From contig NZ_CAJXWY010000033.1 of assembly GCF_913062725.1 (NCBI RefSeq), positions 1 through 45,922 on the forward strand: a stretch of 45,922 nt of DNA. The letters are read 5' to 3'. The DNA comes from an uncultured Thiohalocapsa sp. (GTDB lineage Bacteria; Pseudomonadota; Gammaproteobacteria; Chromatiales; Chromatiaceae). The position numbers and the translations under genes were made by a program. Shown here one piece after another: positions 16,006-24,291 of this stretch. Below the pieces are notes generated by a model. The model saw only the letters and a list, made by a program, of their open reading frames with translations. It was not told the DNA's origin and made no database searches. How positions within the stretch are numbered: the stretch's first letter is position 1; every line of letters starts with the position of its first letter.

Positions 16006-16404
16006 TTAGTCCATCGTGGGCTGCAGATAGTTGGCCTTGAACGCTTCCCGATCCTCTCTCAAGGACGGATCGTACCCCTGTGCGGTCATCTTCTCTTTCA
16101 TCCATTTTGGCAGAACGCCGCGGATGTAGACATTGTTCGGGTTCTCGGGGTCTGCATATCGCGTATAGCTGCGATTGCCTTTCTTGGCGCCTGTGCTAGC
16201 GCGCCGGCGCTTGGGCGCCACGAGCTCCAGAATTTCCTCGGGATCGTAGCCGCGGCTGTCGATCATTTCCCGGATCTCGTGCGCGAGCTCGGTTTTGGCC
16301 TCGTGCCAGCGCTGATACAAGGTCTTCTCCAAGTCCGCTTTGCTCTGCTCGAGCTGCTGCAACTGTGCCTTCAGCTCATCGAGACTCAGATCGTGATAGT
16401 CCAA
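16006..16404 (-). CDS. H-NS/HvrA-family nucleoid-associated protein
   Basis: 132 residues. The N-terminal half is a coiled coil for oligomerisation (LDELKAQLQQLEQSKADLEK). The C-terminal DNA-binding domain has the H-NS-like core RYADPENPNNVYIRGVLPKW (about 82-101), where the usual motif is YxDPxNP followed by GRGxxPxW. The Arg-Gly of the AT-hook-like loop is present as IRG. The middle contains a basic stretch KRRRASTGAKKGN. Such proteins silence AT-rich or foreign DNA or, in the HvrA group, regulate photosynthesis and nitrogen genes. It is a single gene with long flanking non-coding DNA. Confidence 0.8.
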   Translation of the reverse strand: MDYHDLSLDELKAQLQQLEQSKADLEKTLYQRWHEAKTELAHEIREMIDSRGYDPEEILELVAPKRRRASTGAKKGNRSYTRYADPENPNNVYIRGVLPKWMKEKMTAQGYDPSLREDREAFKANYLQPTMD

Positions 16405-16600
16405 AATTAACCTCCGACTTCAACAATGAAGGCCTCGAACGAGGCCTGGATGGGCTCAATGCGTCGCACGCCTTCGGCGGGTGCAATGCCAAGCCTTGGT
16501 ACGTAGCCCGATCGATCACATCACCGCACACCGTCCGCTGCGCCATCGGCGCCGACGGGCCACTGCGGCACTTGCTCGACGCCCGCCCCTGCTCGCCCGT

Positions 16601-16628
16601 CCCTGCTCGCACATCCCTGCTCGCACAT
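16601..16628. repeat. Tandem 14-base repeat
   Basis: CCCTGCTCGCACAT occurs twice back to back (16601-16614, 16615-16628), with a degenerate third unit just before (CCCTGCTCGCCCGT at 16587-16600). It is intergenic and its function is not evident. Confidence 0.65.
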
Positions 16629-16881
16629 CCAAGCAGACAGGAACGGACGAAAACGATCGGCTGCAATCGGTACCGACCGATGGCGGGCGGGCGATGCTGC
16701 CATTGGCTGGGGCTGTGGGTGTCGCTGGGGCTGGGGCTGATGGGCATGACGGTTAGCACGACGGTTAGATGTGCCGGTTAGACCTACCGGACGCAGCCAG
16801 GCCGACACAGCGTCGGCGTTGGTACAGTCCACTGCGATCCCGGCATGAGTAGGCACCCGGCACATCGCTCACTCGCCCCGA

Positions 16882-16911
16882 CTTTATAGCAAGGTATAAA
16901 AAAGTCAATAG
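16882..16911 (-). promoter_or_regulatory. AT-rich island, possible promoter of the H-NS-like gene
   Basis: On the minus strand TTGACT is followed by TATAAA after only 14 bases, which is shorter than the ideal 17. The segment is also an imperfect inverted repeat (ACTTTATA against TATAAAAAAGT). It is the only AT-rich stretch in this region, and lies about 480 bases upstream of the H-NS-like start. Confidence 0.3.
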
Positions 16912-17073
16912 CAAGCGCGCAGATTAGGCGTGACCCGGCACAGTGCGCGCGCTCACTCACTTCGATACGATTGGCTATACGCGACCTACGACACGTTCCA
17001 GCGAGGCGTTCGTACAGGGTTTGCGAGCGCACCCATCGGTGCCGCGCGGTGGCGCACGCGCGCGGCTTGAGCC

Positions 17074-18435
17074 TTAGATCAGAAACAGCGTCGCCAGTCC
17101 GAGAAAGGCCAGGAAGCCGACGACATCCGTGACCGTCGTCAGGATGACGCCGCCCGCCAACGCCGGATCGATGCCCAGGCGGTGCAATAGCAGTGGCAGC
17201 AAGGCGCCGGAGACGGTGGCAGCCAACAGGTTGATGCTGATGGCGACGGCGATGATCAAGGCGATATCGGTGCTACCGAACCACAGCCACGCGATGGCGG
17301 CCACCACCAAGGCCCACACGGCGCTATTGATGAGGGAGACTGCGACCTCCTTGCCCAAGAGCCAACGCATGTTCTTGCCGCTGAGATGCCCGAGGGCGAT
17401 GCCGCGAATGGCGAGCGTCAACGTCTGCGTGCCAGCGATGCCGCCCATGCTCGCCACCACCGGCATCAGCACCGCCAGCGCGACCACCTGCTGAATGGTC
17501 GCCTCGAAGCGGCCGATCACCCAGGCTGCGAGAAAGGCCGTCAGCAGATTGACGCCGAGCCAAAGCGCGCGGCGACGGGCGCTCAGGAGCACGGGCGCGA
17601 ACATATCTTCGGTCTCGCTCAGGCCCGCCTGGCCCATGAACTGATGCTCGGCCTCCTCACGAATGAGGTCCATGACGTCATCCACGGTCACGCGTCCGAG
17701 CACCTGGCCGTCTTCGTCCACCACCGGTGCCGAGACCAGATCCAGATGCTCGAAGCGACTCGCCACATCGCGCGCATCGAGTGTTGCCGTCATGGGTTGC
17801 ACCTGCAACGTCATCACTTCGGCGACCGAATCGTCCGGGTCATTGGTGAGCAGATCCGCCAGGTACAGCACGCCGAGGTAGCGGCCTTGGCGATTGACGA
17901 CGATGAGATTGTCGGTGAGATCGGGCAGGCCACCCTTCAGCCGGCGCAGGTAGCGCATCACCACATCCAGGGTCACCTCCGGGCGGACGGTGACCATATC
18001 GGTGTTCATCAAGCCGCCGGCGGTGTCTTCCGGGAAGGCCAGCGCCGTTTCCAAGCGCTCGCGGCGCTGCTCGTCCAGTGAATTCAGCACCTCGCGGGTG
18101 ATGGTGGCGGGCAGATCCTGCACCAGATCGGCGAGGTCATCCGTCTCCAGGCCCTCGAGTGCGGCGAGGATCCGGCTCGGGGCCATATCGCGCAGCAGCT
18201 CGTCGCGCAGGTCGTCATTGAGGTGGAGCAGCACCTCACCCTCCACCTCGGCCTCTACCATGCCCCAGACCACCTTGCGTTGCTGCGGCGGCAGCGATTG
18301 CAGCACATGCGCCATTTCCGACGGGTGCAGGGCATTCAGCATGCGCGTGGCCTTGACCACAGAGCCGGACTCCAGCACCGCATGCAGGGCATCGAGGCGA
18401 TCCGCCTCTTGGACGGGCATGGCTTGCGCGTTCAT
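17074..18435 (-). CDS. mgtE: Magnesium transporter MgtE
   Basis: 453 residues. The N-terminal superhelical domain (about 10-135, LHPSEMAHVLQSLPPQQRKV, GLETDDLADLVQDLP) is followed by two CBS domains (about 140-262, DMVTVRPEVTLDVVMRYLR, RVTVDDVMDLIREEAEH) and five membrane helices from about 288 with the pore signature PVVASMGGIAGTQTL. Mg2+ binding by the N and CBS domains gates the channel. It is the last gene of the ptsN-hprK-rapZ-EIIA-ptsH-ptsI series, 133 bases after ptsI on the minus strand, an order known from Xanthomonas-type genomes. Confidence 0.92.
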   Translation of the reverse strand: MNAQAMPVQEADRLDALHAVLESGSVVKATRMLNALHPSEMAHVLQSLPPQQRKVVWGMVEAEVEGEVLLHLNDDLRDELLRDMAPSRILAALEGLETDDLADLVQDLPATITREVLNSLDEQRRERLETALAFPEDTAGGLMNTDMVTVRPEVTLDVVMRYLRRLKGGLPDLTDNLIVVNRQGRYLGVLYLADLLTNDPDDSVAEVMTLQVQPMTATLDARDVASRFEHLDLVSAPVVDEDGQVLGRVTVDDVMDLIREEAEHQFMGQAGLSETEDMFAPVLLSARRRALWLGVNLLTAFLAAWVIGRFEATIQQVVALAVLMPVVASMGGIAGTQTLTLAIRGIALGHLSGKNMRWLLGKEVAVSLINSAVWALVVAAIAWLWFGSTDIALIIAVAISINLLAATVSGALLPLLLHRLGIDPALAGGVILTTVTDVVGFLAFLGLATLFLI

Positions 18436-18568
18436 GGTGGCTCCGACGAGGGCGGCGATGGGTGCTGCGGTTGCGCCCGCAGCCGAGCCGGACAGTGTAG
18501 CAGCCGGGCTGTCGCTGCCACGGGCTGTCGTGGATGTCCGGACGCCGACGTCGAAGCCCTATGGTGGG

Positions 18569-20314
18569 TTATGGCTGAATGCAGGCCTCCAACTGCTCCA
18601 GCAGGATCTGAGCGGGCATTTCATCGAGCTGATCCAGCAGGCCGTCCACCACTTGCGTCAGCGCACCGACGTCACAACGGCGCACGCGGTCTTTGACCTC
18701 CAGCAGCGATCCCGGCTGCATGCTGAGCTCGCGCAGCCCGAGCCCCAGCAGCAACGGCGTGAAACGGGGATCGCCGGCCATCTCGCCGCACATGCTGACC
18801 TGGGTCCTGGTACTGGCCGCGGCGTCGATGATGTGCTTGATGAGCCGGACCACCGCAGGATGCAAAGGGTCGTAGAGGTAGCTGACGGTATCGTCGACAC
18901 GGTCGATGGCCAGGGTGTACTGGATGAGATCGTTGGTGCCAATGGACAGGAAGTCGAGACGCCGTGCCAGCGCGCCCGCCATGAGCGCCGCCGCCGGCAC
19001 CTCGATCATGCCGCCCACGGGCATCAGGGGATCGTAGGCGAGACCGTCCTGGCGCATCTGGCGGCGGGCTTCGTTGACCAGCCCAAGCACGGCGTTGACC
19101 TCCCCCATGCCCGAGATCATGGGGATCATGAGCCGCACCGGGCCGTGCGCGGAAGCCCGCAGAATGGCCCGCAACTGCGGCAGGAAGAGCGCCGGCTCCT
19201 GCAGGCACAAGCGGATGGCCCGTAATCCGAGCGCGGGGTTACTGCGCGCGGGATGAAAGCTCGTATCCGGGATCTGCTTGTCCGCGCCCAGATCCAGGGT
19301 GCGTATGGTGAGTGGAATGCCGCCCAGGCCTCGGATGATGCCGAGATAGGTGTCGAGATGCTCCTCCTCGTCCGGCAGCGCTTCGCGGTTCATGTACAGG
19401 AATTCGGTGCGGTACAGACCGACACCGGCGGCGCCGTTGTCACGGGCGACGCTGACATCTTCCGGCAGCTCCAGGTTCGCCAGCAGCACCACCGGTACAC
19501 CATCCCGGCTCGCGGAGGGCTTGCGCACCAGCCGGCGCAGCTCACGGCGATGGGCATCGAAGCGCGCAAGCCGGCCGCGGTAGTGCTCCAGCAGCGCACG
19601 TTCCACCTCCATCAGCACGGTGCCGGTTTCGGCGTCCACCACCAGGAGCTCGCCGTGGCGAAGGCGCTGCACCGCATGGTGCACGCCCATCACGGCCGGA
19701 ATGTCGAGACTACGCGCGAGTATGGCCGTATGAGACATCGGGCCACCATGCTCGACGATGAAGGCTGCCACATCCCGGTGGCGCAGCAGGATGGTATCGG
19801 CGGGGGTGAGATCCTCGGCGACGATAATGCGCCCGGCGATGTCGGCATCCGCGAGGACATCCGTATCGGCCTCAGCCCCCAGGAACACCTGGATCTGACG
19901 CACCACGTGATCGACGTCGTCCCGACGCGTGCGCAGATAGGCGTCCTCCATCCGGTCGAAAATCGCCACCAGCGTATCGCGCTGTGACTGCAGCGCCCAG
20001 CTGGCATTCACGGAGCGCTCCTTGATGAGGTCTCGGGTGGCGTCCACCAGCGCCGAGTCGGTCATCATGAGCAGATGCGCATCGACGAGCTCGGCGATGT
20101 GCTTGGGCGTGTCCGCCGGGATCTGCCCTCGGATCTCTTCCATGTGGCGACGCGCGCAGGCCAGCGCCGCATCCAAGCGCTCCAGCTCGTTGGATACTTC
20201 GTGAGCCGGAATCGCCGCCGGCGGCAGGGACGGCTCGCGACTGAGCAGGAAGGCATCGCCAATGGCCACCTGCCGCGATCCATCGATGCCGACACCGTGC
20301 AGCGAGAGCGTCAT
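18569..20314 (-). CDS. ptsI: Phosphoenolpyruvate-protein phosphotransferase (PTS enzyme I)
   Basis: 581 residues. The HPr-binding and phosphohistidine domains carry active-site H195 in GGPMSHTAILARS. The PEP-binding barrel has the conserved LYRTEFLYM, IPMISGM, IGTNDLIQYTLAIDR and catalytic Cys in VSMCGEMAGDP. It transfers phosphate from PEP to HPr. There is no GAF domain, so it is EI-like rather than EI-Ntr. ATG 20314 overlaps the ptsH stop by four bases (ATGA). The longer upstream ORF is read-through of ptsH in another frame. Confidence 0.92.
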   Translation of the reverse strand: MTLSLHGVGIDGSRQVAIGDAFLLSREPSLPPAAIPAHEVSNELERLDAALACARRHMEEIRGQIPADTPKHIAELVDAHLLMMTDSALVDATRDLIKERSVNASWALQSQRDTLVAIFDRMEDAYLRTRRDDVDHVVRQIQVFLGAEADTDVLADADIAGRIIVAEDLTPADTILLRHRDVAAFIVEHGGPMSHTAILARSLDIPAVMGVHHAVQRLRHGELLVVDAETGTVLMEVERALLEHYRGRLARFDAHRRELRRLVRKPSASRDGVPVVLLANLELPEDVSVARDNGAAGVGLYRTEFLYMNREALPDEEEHLDTYLGIIRGLGGIPLTIRTLDLGADKQIPDTSFHPARSNPALGLRAIRLCLQEPALFLPQLRAILRASAHGPVRLMIPMISGMGEVNAVLGLVNEARRQMRQDGLAYDPLMPVGGMIEVPAAALMAGALARRLDFLSIGTNDLIQYTLAIDRVDDTVSYLYDPLHPAVVRLIKHIIDAAASTRTQVSMCGEMAGDPRFTPLLLGLGLRELSMQPGSLLEVKDRVRRCDVGALTQVVDGLLDQLDEMPAQILLEQLEACIQP

Positions 20315-20580
20315 TCCGCCTCTCCGAAGCGCTCGGCTATCAGCTGCGTCAAGGCTGCCAGCGCAGCCGCTTCGTCGGCGCCGTCCGCCTCCAGGCGAAT
20401 ACTGGTGCCGCAGGCGGCCGCCAGGGTCATGATACCCATGATGCTCTTGCCGTTGACCCGGCGGCCGTTGCGCTCGACCGCAATCTCGCTCTCGAAAGCC
20501 CCCGCGCATTTGACGAACTTCGCCGCTGCCCGCGCGTGCAGACCCAGGCGGTTGATGATGTTGAGCTCTTTGCTGACCAT
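20311..20580 (-). CDS. ptsH: Phosphocarrier protein HPr
   Basis: 89 residues. The phosphorylation site is H15 in NRLGLHARAAAKFV, and S46 lies in NGKSIMGIMTLA, the site HprK modifies in HPr proteins. Both phosphorylation modes are therefore possible. It accepts phosphate from EI and passes it to the EIIA proteins. The start overlaps nothing; the gap to the EIIA stop is 6 bases and the end overlaps ptsI by 4. Confidence 0.92.
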   Translation of the reverse strand: MVSKELNIINRLGLHARAAAKFVKCAGAFESEIAVERNGRRVNGKSIMGIMTLAAACGTSIRLEADGADEAAALAALTQLIAERFGEAE

Positions 20581-20586
20581 AGTGCC

Positions 20587-21036
20587 TCAGGTGTGGCCGG
20601 GGGCATCACGCCCATCCGCCGCGCGCTGCAATGGTGCCATGCAGCCTGCGGCGGGGCACTCCAAGACGCCGTCACGGGCGCCACTCAGGGCTTTGGCGAC
20701 CATGGCATCGAGTGAGAGCTCGGAGTAGTTCAGCACGCGCACCAGCATCGGCAGATTCACCCCGCTCAGGATCCGCGTACGACCCTGATCGCACAAGCCC
20801 GTTGCGATATTCGCGGGCGTTGAGCCGAACAGATCCGTCAGCACCAGTACGCCGTCACCGACATCCAACGCCTTGGCCCAACGACGGGCCTGTGCGCCCA
20901 TACGCTCGGGGTCATCGCCGTTGCCAATGGCCAAAGCCTCGGCCCGCAGCGGACAGCAGCCGAGCATGCGCGTGGCGGCGGCGAGCAGTTCTGCCCCGAT
21001 ACCGTCGTGGGTGATGATCAGCAGGCCGACGCTCAC
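20587..21036 (-). CDS. PTS EIIA component of the mannose family
   Basis: 149 residues from GTG 21036, which overlaps the rapZ stop in GTGA. The N-terminus VSVGLLIITHDGIGAELL places active-site H10 at the end of the first strand, as in EIIA-Man. LVLTDLFGSTPANIA is the conserved second motif. The last 25 residues are a divergent tail rich in Cys and Ala. No EIIB or EIIC/D gene is present in the window, so this EIIA probably has a signalling role rather than sugar uptake. Confidence 0.85.
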   Translation of the reverse strand: MSVGLLIITHDGIGAELLAAATRMLGCCPLRAEALAIGNGDDPERMGAQARRWAKALDVGDGVLVLTDLFGSTPANIATGLCDQGRTRILSGVNLPMLVRVLNYSELSLDAMVAKALSGARDGVLECPAAGCMAPLQRAADGRDAPGHT

Positions 21037-21896
21037 GGCAGCTCCCGGTGGCGCACCAGCACGCGGTGACCCTGGGCCTGCAAATGCCGGCTCAGGGACT
21101 CGACCACATAGACCGAGCGATGCTGGCCACCGGTGCAGCCCACGGCGATGGTGAGATAGCTGCGCCCGTCGGTTTCGAAGCGCGGGATCCAGCGGTCCAG
21201 AAACCCTTGCATATCCGCGCACATCTCACCGACCTCGGGGCTGCGCTCCAAAAACGCGATCACCGGTGTATCGCGTCCGCTCAGGCGACGCAGGTCTTCC
21301 TGCCAATGGGGATTCGGCAGGCAGCGCACATCGAAGACGAAGTCGACCCCTTCCGGCACGCCGTTCTTGAAGCCGAACGACTGCAGCAGCACCGCGGCCT
21401 GCACCGCACCGCCCAGGCGCTCGCGCACGAGATCGCGCAGCTCGTGCACGTTGGTGTGAGTGGTGTCGATGCGGATTTCGGCGATGCGGCCCAGTGGCTC
21501 GAGCAGCTCACATTCGCGCTCGATGGCTTCGGCCAGCGACAGCCCGCCCCCGGTGAGTGGATGCTTACGCCGGGTCTCGCTGAAACGCCTGATGAGTGTA
21601 TGGGTATCCGCGTGGAGAAAGATGATGCGGCAAGCGATCCCCTGCTCACGCAGCTCGTCACTGAGTCTGGGCAGATCCGCCAGGACATCGGGCTGGTTGC
21701 GGGCATCGATGCCGACGGCCGCGCCCTGGCGCGTCTCTGTGCCTGCGTTGAGGTGGGTCCGCCGCAGCCCTAACGCCAGCTCACGCAGCAAAAACAGCGG
21801 CAGGTTGTCGATACAGTAGTAGCCGATGTCTTCCAGCGTGCGTAGGGCGACGGTCTTGCCGGCACCCGACAGGCCACTGACGATCAGTAGATCCAT
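21033..21896 (-). CDS. rapZ: RapZ, RNase adaptor / nucleotide-binding protein
   Basis: 287 residues. Walker A GLSGAGKT (8-15) follows MDLLIVS; the C-terminal domain has FVFDVRCLPNPHW and the GCTGGQHRSVYVVE signature. In E. coli RapZ binds GlmZ sRNA and glucosamine-6-phosphate and controls glmS mRNA. ATG 21896 gives the standard N-terminus; the open frame to 21956 adds 20 atypical residues. It lies between hprK and the EIIA gene. Confidence 0.92.
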   Translation of the reverse strand: MDLLIVSGLSGAGKTVALRTLEDIGYYCIDNLPLFLLRELALGLRRTHLNAGTETRQGAAVGIDARNQPDVLADLPRLSDELREQGIACRIIFLHADTHTLIRRFSETRRKHPLTGGGLSLAEAIERECELLEPLGRIAEIRIDTTHTNVHELRDLVRERLGGAVQAAVLLQSFGFKNGVPEGVDFVFDVRCLPNPHWQEDLRRLSGRDTPVIAFLERSPEVGEMCADMQGFLDRWIPRFETDGRSYLTIAVGCTGGQHRSVYVVESLSRHLQAQGHRVLVRHRELP

Positions 21897-21956
21897 GATT
21901 GCGCACAGGGTGCTCGTAGTGACAAGTGACGGGTCGCCAACATCGAATAGCCGCAC

Positions 21957-22901
21957 TCACCGGCTACCGGCGAGGGCTCGCGCCTGGCGGTCTTCAAGAT
22001 CGACGCCCGCATCGTAGCCACGGAGGCGCAGAATCTGATTGCGCACCGCGGTCTCCAACAGCACGGCGAGGTTACGTCCAGGCGCCACCGGCAGGGTGAT
22101 CTCAGGCACCGCAACACCGAGAATGGTCCGCGTTGAGAGGCTACCCCGTAGGCGGTCGATGCTCGCCAACCCTTGATTATCGAAAGACAGCATCTGCACG
22201 ACGAGGTTCAGTGTCTCGTGCTGACGTACGGCACCCTCGCCGAACATGGCTCGCACGTTCAGCACGCCGAGCCCCCGTACCTCCAGAAAGTCCCGCAGCA
22301 GCGCCGGGCAGCTGCCTTCGAGCACCTCAGGCGCAATCCGCGCCAGCTCCGGTGCGTCGTCGGCGATGAGTCGATGACCGCGTGCGATCATCTCCAATGC
22401 CAGCTCGCTCTTGCCGATGCCGGCGTCACCGGTGAGCAGGACACCGAGACCGAGCACCTCCAGCAATACCCCGTGCACCGTGACGCGCTCGGCGAGGGCA
22501 TGGGTCAGAAAGTACTGCAACCGGTCGACGATTTCCGCATCACAGGCCGCAGCGCCCAATAGCGGGGTGCCGGTGTGCTCGGCATATTGAAAATACACAG
22601 GCTCCGGCGCGATGTCCGCGGCGAAGATCACCGCCGCCGGTCGTGCCGAAAAGAGCCGCTCGATGGTTTCCTCGTAGGCGGGCGTGCTGAGATCCGCCAA
22701 GTGGGCGATTTCCGCCCCGCCGAGCACTTGCAGACGATTGGGGTGGATGCAGTTGAGCGAGCCCACCAGACGCTGGGCGCTCTGCTCGCCCGGCTCGCTC
22801 AGCAGCGGGTGCGGCTGGGCCGGCGGCGGTGTCAGCCACCGCAGCTTGAGGCGTGGGCCGATCTGCTCGACCAATCCTTGCAGGGAGAGTACAGGAGTCA
22901 T
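21957..22901 (-). CDS. hprK: HPr kinase/phosphorylase
   Basis: 314 residues. The N-terminal domain (about 1-130) is followed by the catalytic Walker A GDAGIGKSELAL (158-169), H138 nearby, the acidic pair in IADDAPEL, and the HprK signature FLEVRGLGVLNVRAMFG. It phosphorylates and dephosphorylates Ser46 of HPr. ATG 22901 has AGGAG-like GGGAG upstream (ACAGGAGTCAT context reads on the other strand only, so the site is weak). The larger ORF starting at 23303 runs over ptsN in another frame and is not the gene. HprK beside RapZ, EIIA-Man, HPr and EI is the proteobacterial regulatory arrangement. Confidence 0.9.
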   Translation of the reverse strand: MTPVLSLQGLVEQIGPRLKLRWLTPPPAQPHPLLSEPGEQSAQRLVGSLNCIHPNRLQVLGGAEIAHLADLSTPAYEETIERLFSARPAAVIFAADIAPEPVYFQYAEHTGTPLLGAAACDAEIVDRLQYFLTHALAERVTVHGVLLEVLGLGVLLTGDAGIGKSELALEMIARGHRLIADDAPELARIAPEVLEGSCPALLRDFLEVRGLGVLNVRAMFGEGAVRQHETLNLVVQMLSFDNQGLASIDRLRGSLSTRTILGVAVPEITLPVAPGRNLAVLLETAVRNQILRLRGYDAGVDLEDRQARALAGSR

Positions 22902-22935
22902 CGCACCGACCGCCGCGCTGAGAGGCTGCCATCGG

Positions 22936-23397
22936 TCAGGGCGCGAAGACGCGCTCGCGAAACACGGCGAGCACCTCGCCACGGCCTTCGGCGGTGCGAA
23001 GCGCTGCGCGCACGGCGGCGTCGTTGAACGCGGAGGCCAGCGAGGCCAGCAGCTGCAGGTGCTGCTCGTCGGTGGCGTCCGGCACGAGCAAGCCGAAAGC
23101 GAGATCCACTGGCCGGTCGTCGATGGCATCGAAAGCGACGCTGTCGCGCAGTTGCACGAAAGCACCGATGGGCGCCTGGATGCCGTGCATGCGCGCATGC
23201 GGCAGCGCGATGCCCTGGCCCAGGCCAGTGCTGCCGAGACGCTCGCGCTCCAGCAGCCGATCGAACACCTGCGTGCCCGACAGGAGACTGTCGCCGTGCG
23301 CAAGCAGTGCCGCGAGGGTCTCGAGCAGGCGTTTCTTGCTCGTGACCTCGCAGTGGCTGAGTACCCTCGACTCGGTGATCAGATCGGCAGGCGCCAT
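22936..23397 (-). CDS. ptsN: Nitrogen-regulatory PTS EIIA (PtsN)
   Basis: 153 residues; active-site H67 in GQGIALPHARM, with the family elements FDRLLERERLGSTGLG and VDLAFGLLVP. EIIA-Ntr controls potassium transport, phosphate and envelope functions depending on its phosphorylation state. ATG 23397 (MAPADLITES) gives the family length; the upstream extension to 23502 runs into the hpf terminator region. It is the first gene after the terminator at 23511-23544, so the PTS part of the block probably has its own promoter here. Confidence 0.9.
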   Translation of the reverse strand: MAPADLITESRVLSHCEVTSKKRLLETLAALLAHGDSLLSGTQVFDRLLERERLGSTGLGQGIALPHARMHGIQAPIGAFVQLRDSVAFDAIDDRPVDLAFGLLVPDATDEQHLQLLASLASAFNDAAVRAALRTAEGRGEVLAVFRERVFAP

Positions 23398-23510
23398 GGC
23401 CCCGAAACCCCGCGCGTGATCGTTGTCTGATTGTTTATGGTCACCATCGCAACGCTGCGACTTCGCAGACCCTTGCATGGCGTCGCCGCAGCAGCCCGCC
23501 ATTGTCGCGG

Positions 23511-23544
23511 CAAAAAACCGGAGCAGGCAACGCCTGGCTCCGGT
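23511..23544 (-). terminator. Rho-independent terminator after hpf
   Basis: On the minus strand ACCGGAGC-CAGGC-type arms form a stem of about 12 bp (ACCGGAGC with GCTCCGGT, then AGGC with GCCT and one bulged base) around a three-base loop. TTTTTT follows. It lies 40 bases past the hpf stop and 114 bases before ptsN, and so separates the rpoN-hpf transcript from the ptsN operon. Confidence 0.85.
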
Positions 23545-23583
23545 GCATTCGACCCTGCGACGGGATGGTTGGCGGCGCGACGA

Positions 23584-23931
23584 TCAGCTTGGCTGCTCAT
23601 CCGCCGGCGGCTCCGCCGCCGGCGCAGACTTTGTGTTGTTGCCCCGATGATTCTGTCGCTTCTCTTTATATTTGATCACCTGCCGGTCGAGCTTGTCGAT
23701 CAGCCCATCGATGGCTGCATACATGTCTTCGTGTACGGCGTCGGCGAAGACATTGCCGCCGTTGACATGGATGGTCGCTTCCGCCTTCTGCCGCAGCTTC
23801 TCGACACTGAGGATGACATGGACATTGATCACGTCGTCGAAATGCCGGGCCAGACGGTCGAACTTGGTGTCGACATAGTCTTTGAGGGGCTCGGTGATGT
23901 CGACATGATGGCCAGTCAGGTTGATTTGCAT
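23584..23931 (-). CDS. hpf: Ribosome hibernation promoting factor, short form
   Basis: 115 residues: MQINLTGHHVDITEPLKDYV, then the beta-alpha-beta-beta-beta-alpha core with VHVILSVEKLRQKAEATIHV and EDMYAAIDGLIDKLDRQVIKYKEK. It binds the 30S decoding region and promotes 100S dimers in stationary phase. Core length (about 95 aa) and the lack of a dimerisation domain make it short HPF. The acidic/Pro tail (APAAEPPADEQPS) is an extra. GGAGTGA lies 3-9 bases before ATG. It ends at a strong terminator. Confidence 0.92.
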   Translation of the reverse strand: MQINLTGHHVDITEPLKDYVDTKFDRLARHFDDVINVHVILSVEKLRQKAEATIHVNGGNVFADAVHEDMYAAIDGLIDKLDRQVIKYKEKRQNHRGNNTKSAPAAEPPADEQPS

Positions 23932-24291
23932 AGCGTCACTCCAGTGTTACATGCGCCACTCTCAGGAGGGTCATGAGCGCGTTCCCTGACCTGAGGGGAT
24001 GCGCAGCGTCATCGGCGTTGTCTGTGCGGGCCAAGAAGACCCACCCTGCTGTGTGGCGTCAGCGGTTGCAAGCGGCTGGGTCCGGCGCCGGTTCTGCCGG
24101 TATCCGTCCCATGCCCGAGCCGGATGGGCGACACCTCGGCATATTCCCGGCGGGCTGTGCTGCGCCGTCATCGGCGGCAACCAACACTGCGCACGAGGCA
24201 CCGTAAGCCTGGGGTCGCCGGCGAATCGCAGCGGCGAGTACCGTGCCATATCACCACCCCGGATGCTCACGCCGGATATGCAGCCGGGCGC
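23932..24291. other. 360-bp gap between rpoN and hpf
   Basis: In most relatives hpf follows rpoN closely; here 360 bases separate them. No convincing protein is encoded: a minus-strand frame at 23971-24270 has unlikely composition. The gap includes a sigma-54-like promoter candidate at 24233-24248. Confidence 0.45.
24233..24248 (-). promoter_or_regulatory. Weak candidate sigma-54 promoter upstream of hpf
   Basis: On the minus strand TGGCACG, four bases, TCGCC match the -24/-12 pattern TGGCACG-N4-TTGCW, including the essential GG and GC. It lies just after rpoN and about 300 bases before hpf. The consensus is short, and a similar TGGCACG-N4-xxGC match occurs by chance inside the small gene near 12949. 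Confidence 0.3.

Larger units (their letters stand above)
16405..17073. other. 669-bp non-coding region upstream of the H-NS-like gene
   Basis: No convincing gene. It holds a 14-base direct repeat (16601-16628), repeated GGG(C/A)TG-type tracts near 16720-16745, and one AT-rich island at about 16880-16920 that could be a promoter. A short minus-strand frame at 16784-17032 is rejected. The length and AT-rich island suit a regulatory leader for an autoregulated H-NS-like gene. Confidence 0.4.

Noticed and set aside
16784..17032. Minus-strand frame of 82 codons with several Cys
   Set aside because: It lies over the AT-rich regulatory-looking island and has no ribosome binding site or family match.
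23971..24270. Minus-strand frame of 99 codons between rpoN and hpf
   Set aside because: Gln/Pro/Arg-rich with no recognisable pattern; probably chance.
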